12,220 bases of DNA from 73-13 sp035556395 (GTDB lineage: Bacteria > Actinomycetota > Actinomycetes > Actinomycetales > Microbacteriaceae). The position numbers and the translations under genes are program-made. Positions 1 through 6,472 of the stretch are shown here, one piece after another (within the stretch, counting starts at the first letter, position 1; each line of letters opens with the position of its first letter). The notes under the pieces were generated by a model. That model saw only the letters and a list, made by a program, of their open reading frames with translations, had not been told where the DNA came from and searched no databases. The stretch is taken from positions 1-12,220 of the forward strand of contig DATMFB010000258.1 in the NCBI GenBank assembly GCA_035556395.1, written 5' to 3'.

Positions 1-1449
1 GCCGTCCGCGATGCTCTCCGTGAGCGACGACGCCGCCCAGCCCTCCGTCTGCTTCAGTCGGCGGTCGTTCGGGAACGCGAGCGCGAGGCCGAAGTGCACG
101 ACGAGGACGGCGGCGACCGCGACGAAGACCGCCGTGCTCGCGGCGATGATGGTCGCGGGATCGGTCGTCACGCCGCCGTGCTCGGCGATCACGGAGTTCG
201 CGATCGCGCCGAGGATCGCGGCGCCGATCGCCTGGCCGAACGAGCGGGTGAACATGATCGTCCCCGTCGCGACGGCCCGCTCCTCCCATGGCACGCTCGC
301 CTGCGTCGCGACGAGGGTGGGTGCCGCGCACCAGCCGAAGCCGAAGCCGATCACGAGGCTCATGCCGGCGACGAGCCAGGGCTCCGGCGTCGCGGCCGTC
401 GCGGCGAGGCCGATCGAGCCGACGAGCGCGAGCAGGGCGCCGAGCGCGATCGTGAAGCGGAAGCCGCGGGTCAGGAAGAGCCGGCCGGAGATCGCCGCGG
501 CGATGGGCCAGCCGAGCAGCATGGCCGCGAGGGCGATCCCGCCGACGAACGGCGAGACGCCGGCGCCGACCTGGAGATAGGTCGGGGTGTACGCGGTGAG
601 CCCGATGAGCGCAACGCCGAAGATGAAGCCGATCGATGTCGACGCCGCGATGACCGGTCGGCGGAAGATCGCGAGCGGCAGCACGGGCTCGGCCGCGTGG
701 CGCTCGACGAAGAAGAACGCGATGAGCAGGACCCCCGAGCCGGCGAACAGCCCGATGCTCTGCCACGAGTCCCACGCCCACGCGTGGCCGCCCTCGAGGA
801 TCGCGAGGATGAGTGCCGTGAGCGCGAAGGTCAGGAGCAGTGCGCCCGCGTAGTCGATGCGGTGCCGTCGCTTCGGCACCGATTCCTTGAGATTGCGCAG
901 GATGAGCCAGCCCGCGAGGAGGCACAGCGGGATGTTGATGAAGAAGATCCAGCGCCAGGCGTTGAGCTCCGAGAACACCGCGCCGAGCGTCGGGCCGATG
1001 ATCGACGCCGCGGCCCAGACGCTCCCGATGTAGCCCTGGATCCTCGCCCGCTCCTGGATCGTGTAGATGTCGCCGATGACCGTGATCGTGAGCGGCTGGA
1101 TCGCCCCGGCGCCGATGCCCTGGATGGCGCGGAAGACGATGAGCGACGGCATGTCCCACGCGAAGCCGCACAGGATCGACGCGATGAGGAAGACCGCGAT
1201 GCCGAAGAGCATGAGCGGGCGGCGCCCGATCATGTCCGCGAGCTTCGCGTAGACCGGCACGAGCACCGTCATCGTGAGCAGGTAAATCGAGAACAGCCAG
1301 GGGAACGACTCGAAGCCGCCGAGATCCTTCACGATCGCCGGCACTGCCGTCGCGAGGACCGTCGTGTCGATCGCGATGAGCGCCGTGGCGAGCATCATCG
1401 CGGCGAGCACCGGCCCCCGCTCGGACCGGAGGCCTAGCGCGGATGACAC
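1..1449 (-). CDS. DHA2-family (EmrB/QacA-like) MFS transporter, 3' end cut off by window edge
   Basis: Reading the minus strand from a GTG at 1449 gives 483 uninterrupted codons to the left edge; the C-terminus is missing. An in-frame TAG lies four codons upstream of the GTG, and a weak AGGG sits 7 bases before it; ATG-ATG at codons 18-19 is an alternative start. Hydrophobic segments are spread along the whole protein, as expected for about 14 membrane helices. Helix 1 carries the DHA2-type pattern IDTTVLATAVPAI (about residues 27-39). Motif A between helices 2 and 3 reads AKLADMIGRRPL. Motif C contains IIGPTLGA, followed by the typical WRWIFFINIP. Family members are proton-driven drug or metabolite exporters in the inner membrane. 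It is the last visible gene of the leftward operon, 42 bases after the ABC exporter, which suggests coupled efflux. The substrate cannot be told from sequence. Family call firm, export role inferred. Confidence 0.9.
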   Translation of the reverse strand, partial: MSSALGLRSERGPVLAAMMLATALIAIDTTVLATAVPAIVKDLGGFESFPWLFSIYLLTMTVLVPVYAKLADMIGRRPLMLFGIAVFLIASILCGFAWDMPSLIVFRAIQGIGAGAIQPLTITVIGDIYTIQERARIQGYIGSVWAAASIIGPTLGAVFSELNAWRWIFFINIPLCLLAGWLILRNLKESVPKRRHRIDYAGALLLTFALTALILAILEGGHAWAWDSWQSIGLFAGSGVLLIAFFFVERHAAEPVLPLAIFRRPVIAASTSIGFIFGVALIGLTAYTPTYLQVGAGVSPFVGGIALAAMLLGWPIAAAISGRLFLTRGFRFTIALGALLALVGSIGLAATAATPEPWLVAGMSLVIGFGFGWCAAPTLVATQASVPWEERAVATGTIMFTRSFGQAIGAAILGAIANSVIAEHGGVTTDPATIIAASTAVFVAVAAVLVVHFGLALAFPNDRRLKQTEGWAASSLTESIADG

Positions 1450-1491
1450 TGCTCGACCCTACGCCCGCTGACGAGGTTCCCCGAACGCGCC

Positions 1492-3339
1492 TCAGAGCTG
1501 CGATTCGAACATCGAGTAGAACTCGCCGCGGCGGGCGATGAGCTCCGCGGCGGTGCCCGTCTCGACGATGCGCCCCTGCTGCAGCATGAAGATGACGTCG
1601 GCGCGCTGGATCGTCGTCAGCCGGTGGCTGATGATGATGACCGTGCGACCGTCCTGGGCGAAGAGGTGGTTGAAGATCCGCGACTCCGCGAGCGCGTCGA
1701 TCGCGGACGTCGGCTCGTCGAGGATGATGATCGGCGCGTTGCGGTAGAAGTTGCGCGCGAGCGCGATCCGCTGCCACTGGCCGCCCGACAGGTCGACGCC
1801 GCGGGTGCCGTCCTCGTGCGCCATCCAGGGATGGACGTAGGTCTGCGGCCCCTTCGGGAGCCCGTCGATGATCTCCCGCGCCTCCGCCTTGCGCAGCGCC
1901 TCGTCGAACGCCTCCTCGGTGAACGGCCGGTCGACGTCGCCGAAGCGCACGTTGTCCTGCGCCGACGCGAAGGTGTACGCGAGATAGTCCTGCTGCAGCA
2001 CGGCGAGATGGTCGTGCCACGACTCCGTCGAGTACTCCCGGAGGTCGACGCCGTCGAGCAGGATCCGTCCGGAGGTCGGCTGGTAGAGGCCGCTCATGAG
2101 CTTGATGAGCGTCGACTTCCCGGCGCCGTTCTCCCCCGCGATCGCGATCCGCTGACCGCGTGCTATCCGCATCGAGACGTGCGAGAGCACCTCGCGCTCG
2201 TTGTTCGGGTACTGGAACGAGACGTCCTCGAACTCGATGACCTGCGGCGGTCCATCGAGCTTGCGAGCGCCGCCCTGGCGCGTCGGGAAGTCCATGAAGA
2301 CCTGGTAGTCGCCGACGTTCGCGAGCTGCTCGTCGAGCGCCGAGATCTCGGTCACGAAGGAGTTCATCGCGGTGAGCGCGCGCGAGACGATCTGCTGGAC
2401 GTAGAGGAACTGCCCGACCGGCTGCTGGCGCGCGATGATCTGCAGCACGACCCAGATGAGCGAGCCGACCTCGGCGAGGAGCTCGATGAAGTCCGAGAGG
2501 AGCCGCAGCGGGATGTAGCGCCGCTCGAACTCGATGCGCTGGCGCTCGTCGAGGTCGCGCAGCTGCTGGCGCAGGTCGAGCAGGTGGCGCACGATGCCGT
2601 AGAGGCGCAGCTCCGCGATGTGCTCCGGCTGGAACATCGCGCGCTCGATCGTGGCCTTCTGCCGGCGCAGCTCGATCGTCGAGTTCCAGTGCCGCACCTG
2701 CGCGCGGCTCAGCCGGAACTGGATCCAGACCCCGGGGATGATCGCGGCGACGAGGATGAGGGCGAGCCACCAGCCGACCAGGACGAGCGCGATGACGCAG
2801 GTGACGAGCGTGATGATCTGGCTGAGCATCCGCGACAGCGTCTGGAAGGCCTGCGCGTAGAACTGGGAGAACTGCTGCGCGCGGTCGTAGACGTCGATCG
2901 TCTCCTTGTCGTCGTAGCGCCAGAAGTCGAGCGAGAGGAACCGCTCGTACATGATGTCGCTGACCCTCGCCTCGAGCGTGTATCGGCTGAGGCGCTGCAC
3001 GTACTGCTCGAGCGAACGCCAGCCGGTCATCAGCAGGCCGAGCACGGCCGTGATGATCACATAGATGATCGCCTCGCGGCCCGCCTCCGCGTCCCCCGCG
3101 AAGGCAGCCGCGAGCGCCGTCGTGGTGAGCGCCGCGAACCAGGTCGTGACGATCGGCAGGACCGCGGTGATGATGGCGCCGGCGAACTGCAGGATGATCG
3201 TCCCCGGCGTCGCCTGCCAGGTCAGCTTCGCGATGTCCCTCGCGGCGCGCAGGTAGGCGGTCGGGCTGAAGCCGGACGCCGCGATCCGGCCGCCCCGGCG
3301 CGCGCGGGCGCTGCCGCCGACTCCGCCGGGTACCGCCAT
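1492..3339 (-). CDS. ABC exporter, fused membrane and ATPase domains (half-transporter)
   Basis: This 615-residue protein has an N-terminal six-helix exporter-type membrane domain (about residues 40-325; strong hydrophobic stretches near 45-66, 90-107, 172-203 and 283-302). A complete ATPase domain follows from about 366. Visible ATPase motifs are Walker A GENGAGKST (402-410), Q-loop QQD (449-451), signature LSGGQ (517-521), Walker B IIILDEP (537-543) and H-loop SH (571-572). All catalytic residues are intact, so an active homodimer, or a heterodimer with an unseen partner, is expected. No substrate-binding protein lies nearby, which fits export rather than uptake. The Trp right after the signature (LSGGQWQRIALAR) also occurs in peptide and lantibiotic exporters such as NisT, but no peptidase domain or peptide precursor is seen. 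The start lies 4 bases from the stop of the upstream gene and has only a weak ribosome site, consistent with translational coupling. Confidence 0.92.
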   Translation of the reverse strand: MAVPGGVGGSARARRGGRIAASGFSPTAYLRAARDIAKLTWQATPGTIILQFAGAIITAVLPIVTTWFAALTTTALAAAFAGDAEAGREAIIYVIITAVLGLLMTGWRSLEQYVQRLSRYTLEARVSDIMYERFLSLDFWRYDDKETIDVYDRAQQFSQFYAQAFQTLSRMLSQIITLVTCVIALVLVGWWLALILVAAIIPGVWIQFRLSRAQVRHWNSTIELRRQKATIERAMFQPEHIAELRLYGIVRHLLDLRQQLRDLDERQRIEFERRYIPLRLLSDFIELLAEVGSLIWVVLQIIARQQPVGQFLYVQQIVSRALTAMNSFVTEISALDEQLANVGDYQVFMDFPTRQGGARKLDGPPQVIEFEDVSFQYPNNEREVLSHVSMRIARGQRIAIAGENGAGKSTLIKLMSGLYQPTSGRILLDGVDLREYSTESWHDHLAVLQQDYLAYTFASAQDNVRFGDVDRPFTEEAFDEALRKAEAREIIDGLPKGPQTYVHPWMAHEDGTRGVDLSGGQWQRIALARNFYRNAPIIILDEPTSAIDALAESRIFNHLFAQDGRTVIIISHRLTTIQRADVIFMLQQGRIVETGTAAELIARRGEFYSMFESQL

Positions 3340-3343
3340 TCGT

Positions 3344-3922
3344 TCAGTCTCGCACCGGCGGGTGGATCTCGAAGGCGGAGATGGTCAGCGCGACGAGCTG
3401 GTAGTAGCCCACGAGGGTGACGATCTCGAAGACGACCGGGAGCCCGAGCACCTCGGCCGCGTGGGCCCACGAGTCGTCGCCGATCCGGCGGTCGCGGATG
3501 AGCTCGAGCGCGAGCGCGTGCGCGACGCGCGTCTCCTCGCTCGAGTCGTCCGGCACGCGGCCGTCCCGAAGCGCGGCGAGGTCCTCATCCGAGAAGCCCT
3601 CCGCCCGGCCAGCCGGCTCGTGCGCGAAGAGCTCGAAGGGACTCCGGGCGTCATAGGCGACCGCGAGGATGACCGCCTCCCTCGTCTTGCCGGAGGTGTG
3701 GATCCCCCAGCGCATCTGACCCCCGAACCGCTCGAGCGCGTGCCCGATCTCGGGGCTGAGGATCCACGCCGACGGCGGGCCGGTCAGGAACCCCTCGTCG
3801 TCGTAGAGCCGGAACGGGTTGTCCGGCTTCGCGCGCGGCCCGGTCGTGAAGAAGTCGTAGAGCTCGCGCTGACGCGGCGTCATCTCATCGGTCGCCAGCT
3901 TCGGCGTCCGGGGCTCGCTCAC
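3344..3922 (-). CDS. Carboxymuconolactone decarboxylase-family protein without cysteines
   Basis: This 192-residue soluble protein starts at GTG 3922, behind AGGAGA (3928-3933 on the minus strand) at 5 bases spacing. Its middle matches the carboxymuconolactone decarboxylase/AhpD fold: a helix TREAVILAVAYDARSPFELFAHEPAGR (split here as residues 80-106) with conserved Glu97 and His101 in the E-x-x-x-H arrangement of the family. AhpD peroxidase partners have a CxxC in this region. This protein has no cysteine at all, so AhpD-like disulfide chemistry is excluded. Gamma-carboxymuconolactone decarboxylase itself is smaller (about 120-130 residues) and belongs to the ortho-cleavage pathway, for which no other gene is visible. 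The co-transcribed extradiol dioxygenase just upstream suggests an accessory step on a ring-cleavage product, perhaps decarboxylation, isomerisation or hydration, but the reaction is unknown. Family call good, function open. Confidence 0.82.
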   Translation of the reverse strand: MSEPRTPKLATDEMTPRQRELYDFFTTGPRAKPDNPFRLYDDEGFLTGPPSAWILSPEIGHALERFGGQMRWGIHTSGKTREAVILAVAYDARSPFELFAHEPAGRAEGFSDEDLAALRDGRVPDDSSEETRVAHALALELIRDRRIGDDSWAHAAEVLGLPVVFEIVTLVGYYQLVALTISAFEIHPPVRD

Positions 3923-3952
3923 GGCGTTCTCCTATCCGGCGCCGCGGCGCCC

Positions 3953-4828
3953 TCAGCGCTCGAACGGCACCGTGCCGAAGGAGCGGACCGTCGGCGGGAT
4001 CATGCCGTCCCACTGATTGATCCAGTAGAGATCATCACTCGACCAGAGGGTCGGCTCGCGCTCAGGGTCGTAAATATGCTCCATATCCGTGTACAGCTCG
4101 ACGACCGTGCCGTTCGGCTCGACGAAGTACGCGGCGATGTTGTGGCCGGCGCCGTGGCGCAGCGGCCCCCAGAGCAGGCGGCGCCCCTGGCGGGCGAGCC
4201 GATCCCCGAGCCGGCCGAGGTCGGTGATCGACTGCGTCAGCCAGGCGTGGTGGTGCAATGCGGTCCGGTCGGACTTGGCGACGGCGACCGCGTGGTGCTC
4301 CGTGTTGCAGCGCAGGAAGAACGCGGCGTCCTCGCCGATCCGGTCCGAGACGCGCATGTCGAAGACGTCGATGAGGAACCGCGTCATTGCGACCGAGTCG
4401 AGCGCACGGATGTTGATGTGGCCGTAGCGATCGGGGCCGACGCCGCCGAGGCGGCGATCGATCCAGGGGACCGGCGTGTAGACCTGCCAGGTGTAGCCCT
4501 CGGGCCCGACGAACGCGAAGCCGTGCTCGATGTGGTCCTCGATCGGCTGCTCGCTGACGATGCGGTAGCCGGCGCGGTCGACCTTCGCCCGGATCGCGTC
4601 GAGCTCTTCGGCGTCGGGCGCGATGACGCCGAAGTGGTCCGCGGTATCGCTCTCATCCTGGATGTAGACGAGCTCGTGGTGGGTGTCGGCCGCCGCGAGG
4701 AACGCCTTGCGCCCGTCGTTCTCGGTCAGCTGCAGGCCGAAGACCTCGGTCGCGTTCCGGATCGACGCCGTGAGGTCACGGGTCCGCAGGGCGACGTAGC
4801 CCATCTGGGTGATTCGGCCGACGGCCAT
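3953..4828 (-). CDS. Type I extradiol ring-cleavage dioxygenase (VOC superfamily)
   Basis: This 291-residue cytosolic enzyme resembles 2,3-dihydroxybiphenyl and catechol 2,3-dioxygenases. It has two vicinal-oxygen-chelate domains (about residues 7-120 and 133-250). The C-terminal domain holds the expected iron site: His137 in GHINIRA, His193 in LHHHAW and Glu244 in VELYTD. Acid-base residues also appear to be present: His178/179 in NTEHHAVAV and Tyr234 in AAYFVEPNG. The ten-residue spacing from Tyr234 to Glu244 equals that of BphC (Tyr250, Glu260). The enzyme should therefore cleave a catechol next to its hydroxyls with Fe(II) and O2, giving a yellow hydroxymuconic-type product. The ATG follows a strong AAGGAG (4835-4840, minus strand) by 6 bases. 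It is the first catabolic gene after the regulator (18-base gap). Simple resistance-type VOC proteins are usually about half as long, so the extradiol call is preferred. The natural catechol cannot be named. Confidence 0.88.
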   Translation of the reverse strand: MAVGRITQMGYVALRTRDLTASIRNATEVFGLQLTENDGRKAFLAAADTHHELVYIQDESDTADHFGVIAPDAEELDAIRAKVDRAGYRIVSEQPIEDHIEHGFAFVGPEGYTWQVYTPVPWIDRRLGGVGPDRYGHINIRALDSVAMTRFLIDVFDMRVSDRIGEDAAFFLRCNTEHHAVAVAKSDRTALHHHAWLTQSITDLGRLGDRLARQGRRLLWGPLRHGAGHNIAAYFVEPNGTVVELYTDMEHIYDPEREPTLWSSDDLYWINQWDGMIPPTVRSFGTVPFER

Positions 4829-4846
4829 CTTCTGCTCCTTCTGCTC

Positions 4847-5536
4847 TCAGGCGCTGACGGGACGACGGGCGTCCGCCATGAGGTCTGCGGTGCGCTCGAG
4901 GTGCTCGCGATAGCGATGCACGGCGAGCTCCGCGTCCCGTCCGAGCACGGCGTCGAGGATCGCGGCGTGCTCGGCATCGGGGTCGCGGGACGGCGCGAGC
5001 GTGCCCGCCTCGAGGCCGGACTCGCGGCGGCTCCAGCGCAGGTATAGATCGCCGGCGGAGAGCCCGTCGCGGCAGGCCTCGAGCAGCAGCGAGTTGCCGC
5101 ATGCGGTGAGCAGCGCGAGGTGGAAGGCGTTGTGCGCGAGGAACCACTCGTCGGAGCCGTAGCCGGGTTCGACGCCCGCAGCGCGCAGCCGGTGGTGCGC
5201 GGCGACGACCGCGCCCTCCCACTCCATGTCGCCGCGCGCGATCGACAGGTCGAGCGCCGCGGTCTCGGCGACGATGCGGAACTCGACGAGCTCCCGGACG
5301 TCCTGCTCGCCGAACTGCACGACGTGGTAGCCGCGGTTCGGGGAGAGCACGGCGAGGTGCTGCTCGGCGAGCCGGGCGAGCGCGTCGCGGACGACGGTCG
5401 CGCTCACGCCGTACTCGACCCGCAGGTCGGCTGGGCGCAGCCATTCGCCGGCGTGGAAGCGACCCGCGAGGATCGCGGCGCGGAGGCGCTCGGCGACCTC
5501 GCCGGCGAGCGTCTCGGCGCCCGCCTTCTTCACCAT
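4847..5536 (-). CDS. GntR-family transcriptional regulator, FadR/FCD type
   Basis: From ATG 5536 this is a 229-residue protein. The start is chosen because GGAG (5542-5545, minus strand) lies 5 bases ahead of it. The frame stays open to 5611, but a longer start would put coding sequence across the AT-rich control region and add an unlikely Cys-rich leader. The N-terminus is a winged helix-turn-helix (about residues 8-75), with recognition-helix sequence VSATVVRDALARLAEQ and wing sequence SPNRGYHVV. The remainder is an all-helical FCD effector domain (about 80-215). Probable metal or ligand residues are His139 in HNAFHLAL, His190 in DAEHAAI and His212 in YREHLE; the usual first Asp of this set appears to be His135. 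Family members usually repress divergent catabolic genes until a pathway intermediate, often a small organic acid, binds. It heads the leftward operon and faces the rightward one, so it probably controls both and itself. Confidence 0.9.
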   Translation of the reverse strand: MVKKAGAETLAGEVAERLRAAILAGRFHAGEWLRPADLRVEYGVSATVVRDALARLAEQHLAVLSPNRGYHVVQFGEQDVRELVEFRIVAETAALDLSIARGDMEWEGAVVAAHHRLRAAGVEPGYGSDEWFLAHNAFHLALLTACGNSLLLEACRDGLSAGDLYLRWSRRESGLEAGTLAPSRDPDAEHAAILDAVLGRDAELAVHRYREHLERTADLMADARRPVSA

Positions 5537-5635
5537 GACTGCTCCATGGGCAACACAGTAGCAACATTTTCCAAAATCTGTGTCATATTGTTTATTACCC
5601 GGACCGCACACGACCGAACGCCATGGAGGATCGCT
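5537..5635. promoter_or_regulatory. AT-rich divergent control region with candidate GntR operator
   Basis: The 99 bases between the regulator and the FAH-family gene must carry promoters for both operons. Positions 5551-5600 contain 17 G/C in 50 (34%), in a window of about 70% G+C. Two inverted repeats are visible: ATTTT-cc-AAAAT at 5566-5577 (perfect 5-base arms, 2-base spacer) and ACACAG/CTGTGT at 5553-5558 and 5578-5583 (perfect 6-base arms, 19 bases apart). Their centres are about 3.5 bases apart, so they overlap without being concentric. Either could be a FadR-type operator, which is typically a short palindrome of this size. On the minus strand ATGACA (5/6 to the -35 consensus) lies here, but no well-spaced -10 box stands out; on the plus strand TTTATT or TATTGT near 5587-5595 could be a -10. 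Promoter positions are guesses; the presence of a regulatory region is not. Confidence 0.7.
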
Positions 5636-5646
5636 TTGAGGATCGC
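5626..5646 (+). repeat. 9-base direct repeat across ribosome site and start of the FAH-family gene
   Basis: GAGGATCGC occurs at 5626-5634 and again at 5638-5646, a period of 12. The first copy is part of the GGAGG ribosome site (5625-5629), 6 bases ahead of the TTG start at 5636-5638. The second copy overlaps the start codon and codons 2-4. An ATG at 5623 just upstream is in another frame. The repeat may come from a small tandem duplication, or may be chance. Confidence 0.55.
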
Positions 5647-6472
5647 CCGCTTCACCCGCGCCGGAGTCGAGTCATGGGGTCTGTTGACCTCGCGCGGCAT
5701 CGTCGACCACGATGAGCTGACGACCGACGCCCCGACCGTCCGCGCGCTCATCGCCTCGGGCGAGCGGCCCGAGCCCGTGGCGAGCGCGACCGTGATCCCC
5801 CTGGCGGATGTCGACCTGCTCCCGCCCGTCGAGCTCGACAAGGTCGTCTGCGCCGGTGTCAACTTCCACACCCACCGCGCCGAGGCGCGCCTGGACACCG
5901 ACCGGCCGCCGTACCCGACGATCTTCACCCGCTTCCCCGACGCGCACGTCGGCCACGAGTCGGACATCCTCAAGTCCGACGCGATCGAGCGCTTCGACTA
6001 CGAGGGCGAGCTCGCCCTCGTGATCGGTCGCCGAGCGAGCCACGTCTCCCTCGAGGACGCCCTCGACCACGTGTACGGCTACGCCTGCTTCAACGACGGC
6101 TCCGCCCGCGACTGGCAGAAGCACGCGATGCAGTGGGCGCCCGGCAAGAACTTCGAGCGCTCGGGCTCGATGGGCCCCACCCTCGTGACGGCCGACGAGA
6201 TCCCCGCGATCGGCGACTCCTGGCTCGAGACTCGCGTCAACGGCGAGGTCCGCCAGCGGGCGCGGATCGAGGACATGATCTTCTCGATCGCCGAGCTCAT
6301 CGCGTACATCTCGACGTTCACGCCGCTCGAGCCGGGCGACGTCATCGCCGCCGGGACGCCGGGCGGGGTCGGGCTCTTCATGGATCCCCCGACCTTCCTC
6401 GCCGTCGGCGACGTCGTCGAGGTCGAGATCGACGGGGTCGGACTGCTGCGCAATCGGATCGGCCGTGGCTGA
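5636..6472 (+). CDS. Fumarylacetoacetate hydrolase-family enzyme (acylpyruvase/isomerase type)
   Basis: This 278-residue protein begins at TTG 5636 behind GGAGG (5625-5629). The frame is open far upstream to 5120, but that part lies antisense to the regulator gene and across the promoter. It has the compact C-terminal FAH domain seen in FAHD1-like acylpyruvases and in HpcE-type isomerase/decarboxylases: GVNFHTHRAEA (74-84), metal ligands Glu123 and Glu125 in FDYEGELALVIG, Asp154 in FNDGSARDWQ, Lys171 in PGKNFE, and the signature FTPLEPGDVIAAGTPGG (228-244). Such enzymes use Mg2+ to hydrolyse, isomerise or decarboxylate 2,4-diketo or 2-oxo-dienoic acids in the cytosol. It overlaps the hydroxylase by 8 bases and faces the extradiol dioxygenase operon. 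It therefore probably acts on the ring-cleavage product or on something formed from it. Exact reaction not determinable from sequence. Confidence 0.9.
   Translation: MRIARFTRAGVESWGLLTSRGIVDHDELTTDAPTVRALIASGERPEPVASATVIPLADVDLLPPVELDKVVCAGVNFHTHRAEARLDTDRPPYPTIFTRFPDAHVGHESDILKSDAIERFDYEGELALVIGRRASHVSLEDALDHVYGYACFNDGSARDWQKHAMQWAPGKNFERSGSMGPTLVTADEIPAIGDSWLETRVNGEVRQRARIEDMIFSIAELIAYISTFTPLEPGDVIAAGTPGGVGLFMDPPTFLAVGDVVEVEIDGVGLLRNRIGRG

Noticed and set aside
94..1437. Long plus-strand open frame antisense to the MFS transporter
   Set aside because: The product is dominated by Arg, Asp, Glu and Ala with no domain. The minus strand encodes clear MFS motifs; this is a high-GC shadow.
1624..3420. 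598-codon plus-strand frame antisense to the ABC exporter
   Set aside because: Low-complexity charged translation. The opposite strand has every ABC motif in order.
3953..4828. VOC protein as a bleomycin- or fosfomycin-type resistance protein
   Set aside because: It has two VOC domains, the extradiol H-H-E iron set and second-shell His/Tyr at BphC-like spacing, which fits a ring-cleavage dioxygenase better.
3362..5047. 561-codon plus-strand frame antisense to the CMD, dioxygenase and regulator genes
   Set aside because: It runs across three supported minus-strand genes and their junctions, with no recognisable domain.
5537..5611. 25-residue Cys-rich N-terminal extension of the GntR regulator
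   Set aside because: It would cover the control region and its palindromes. ATG 5536 has GGAG at 5 bases and places the helix-turn-helix at the usual distance from the N-terminus.
5120..5635. Long N-terminal extension of the FAH-family gene
   Set aside because: The extension is antisense to the regulator and crosses the AT-rich promoter. The family domain begins at the TTG at 5636, which has a good ribosome site.
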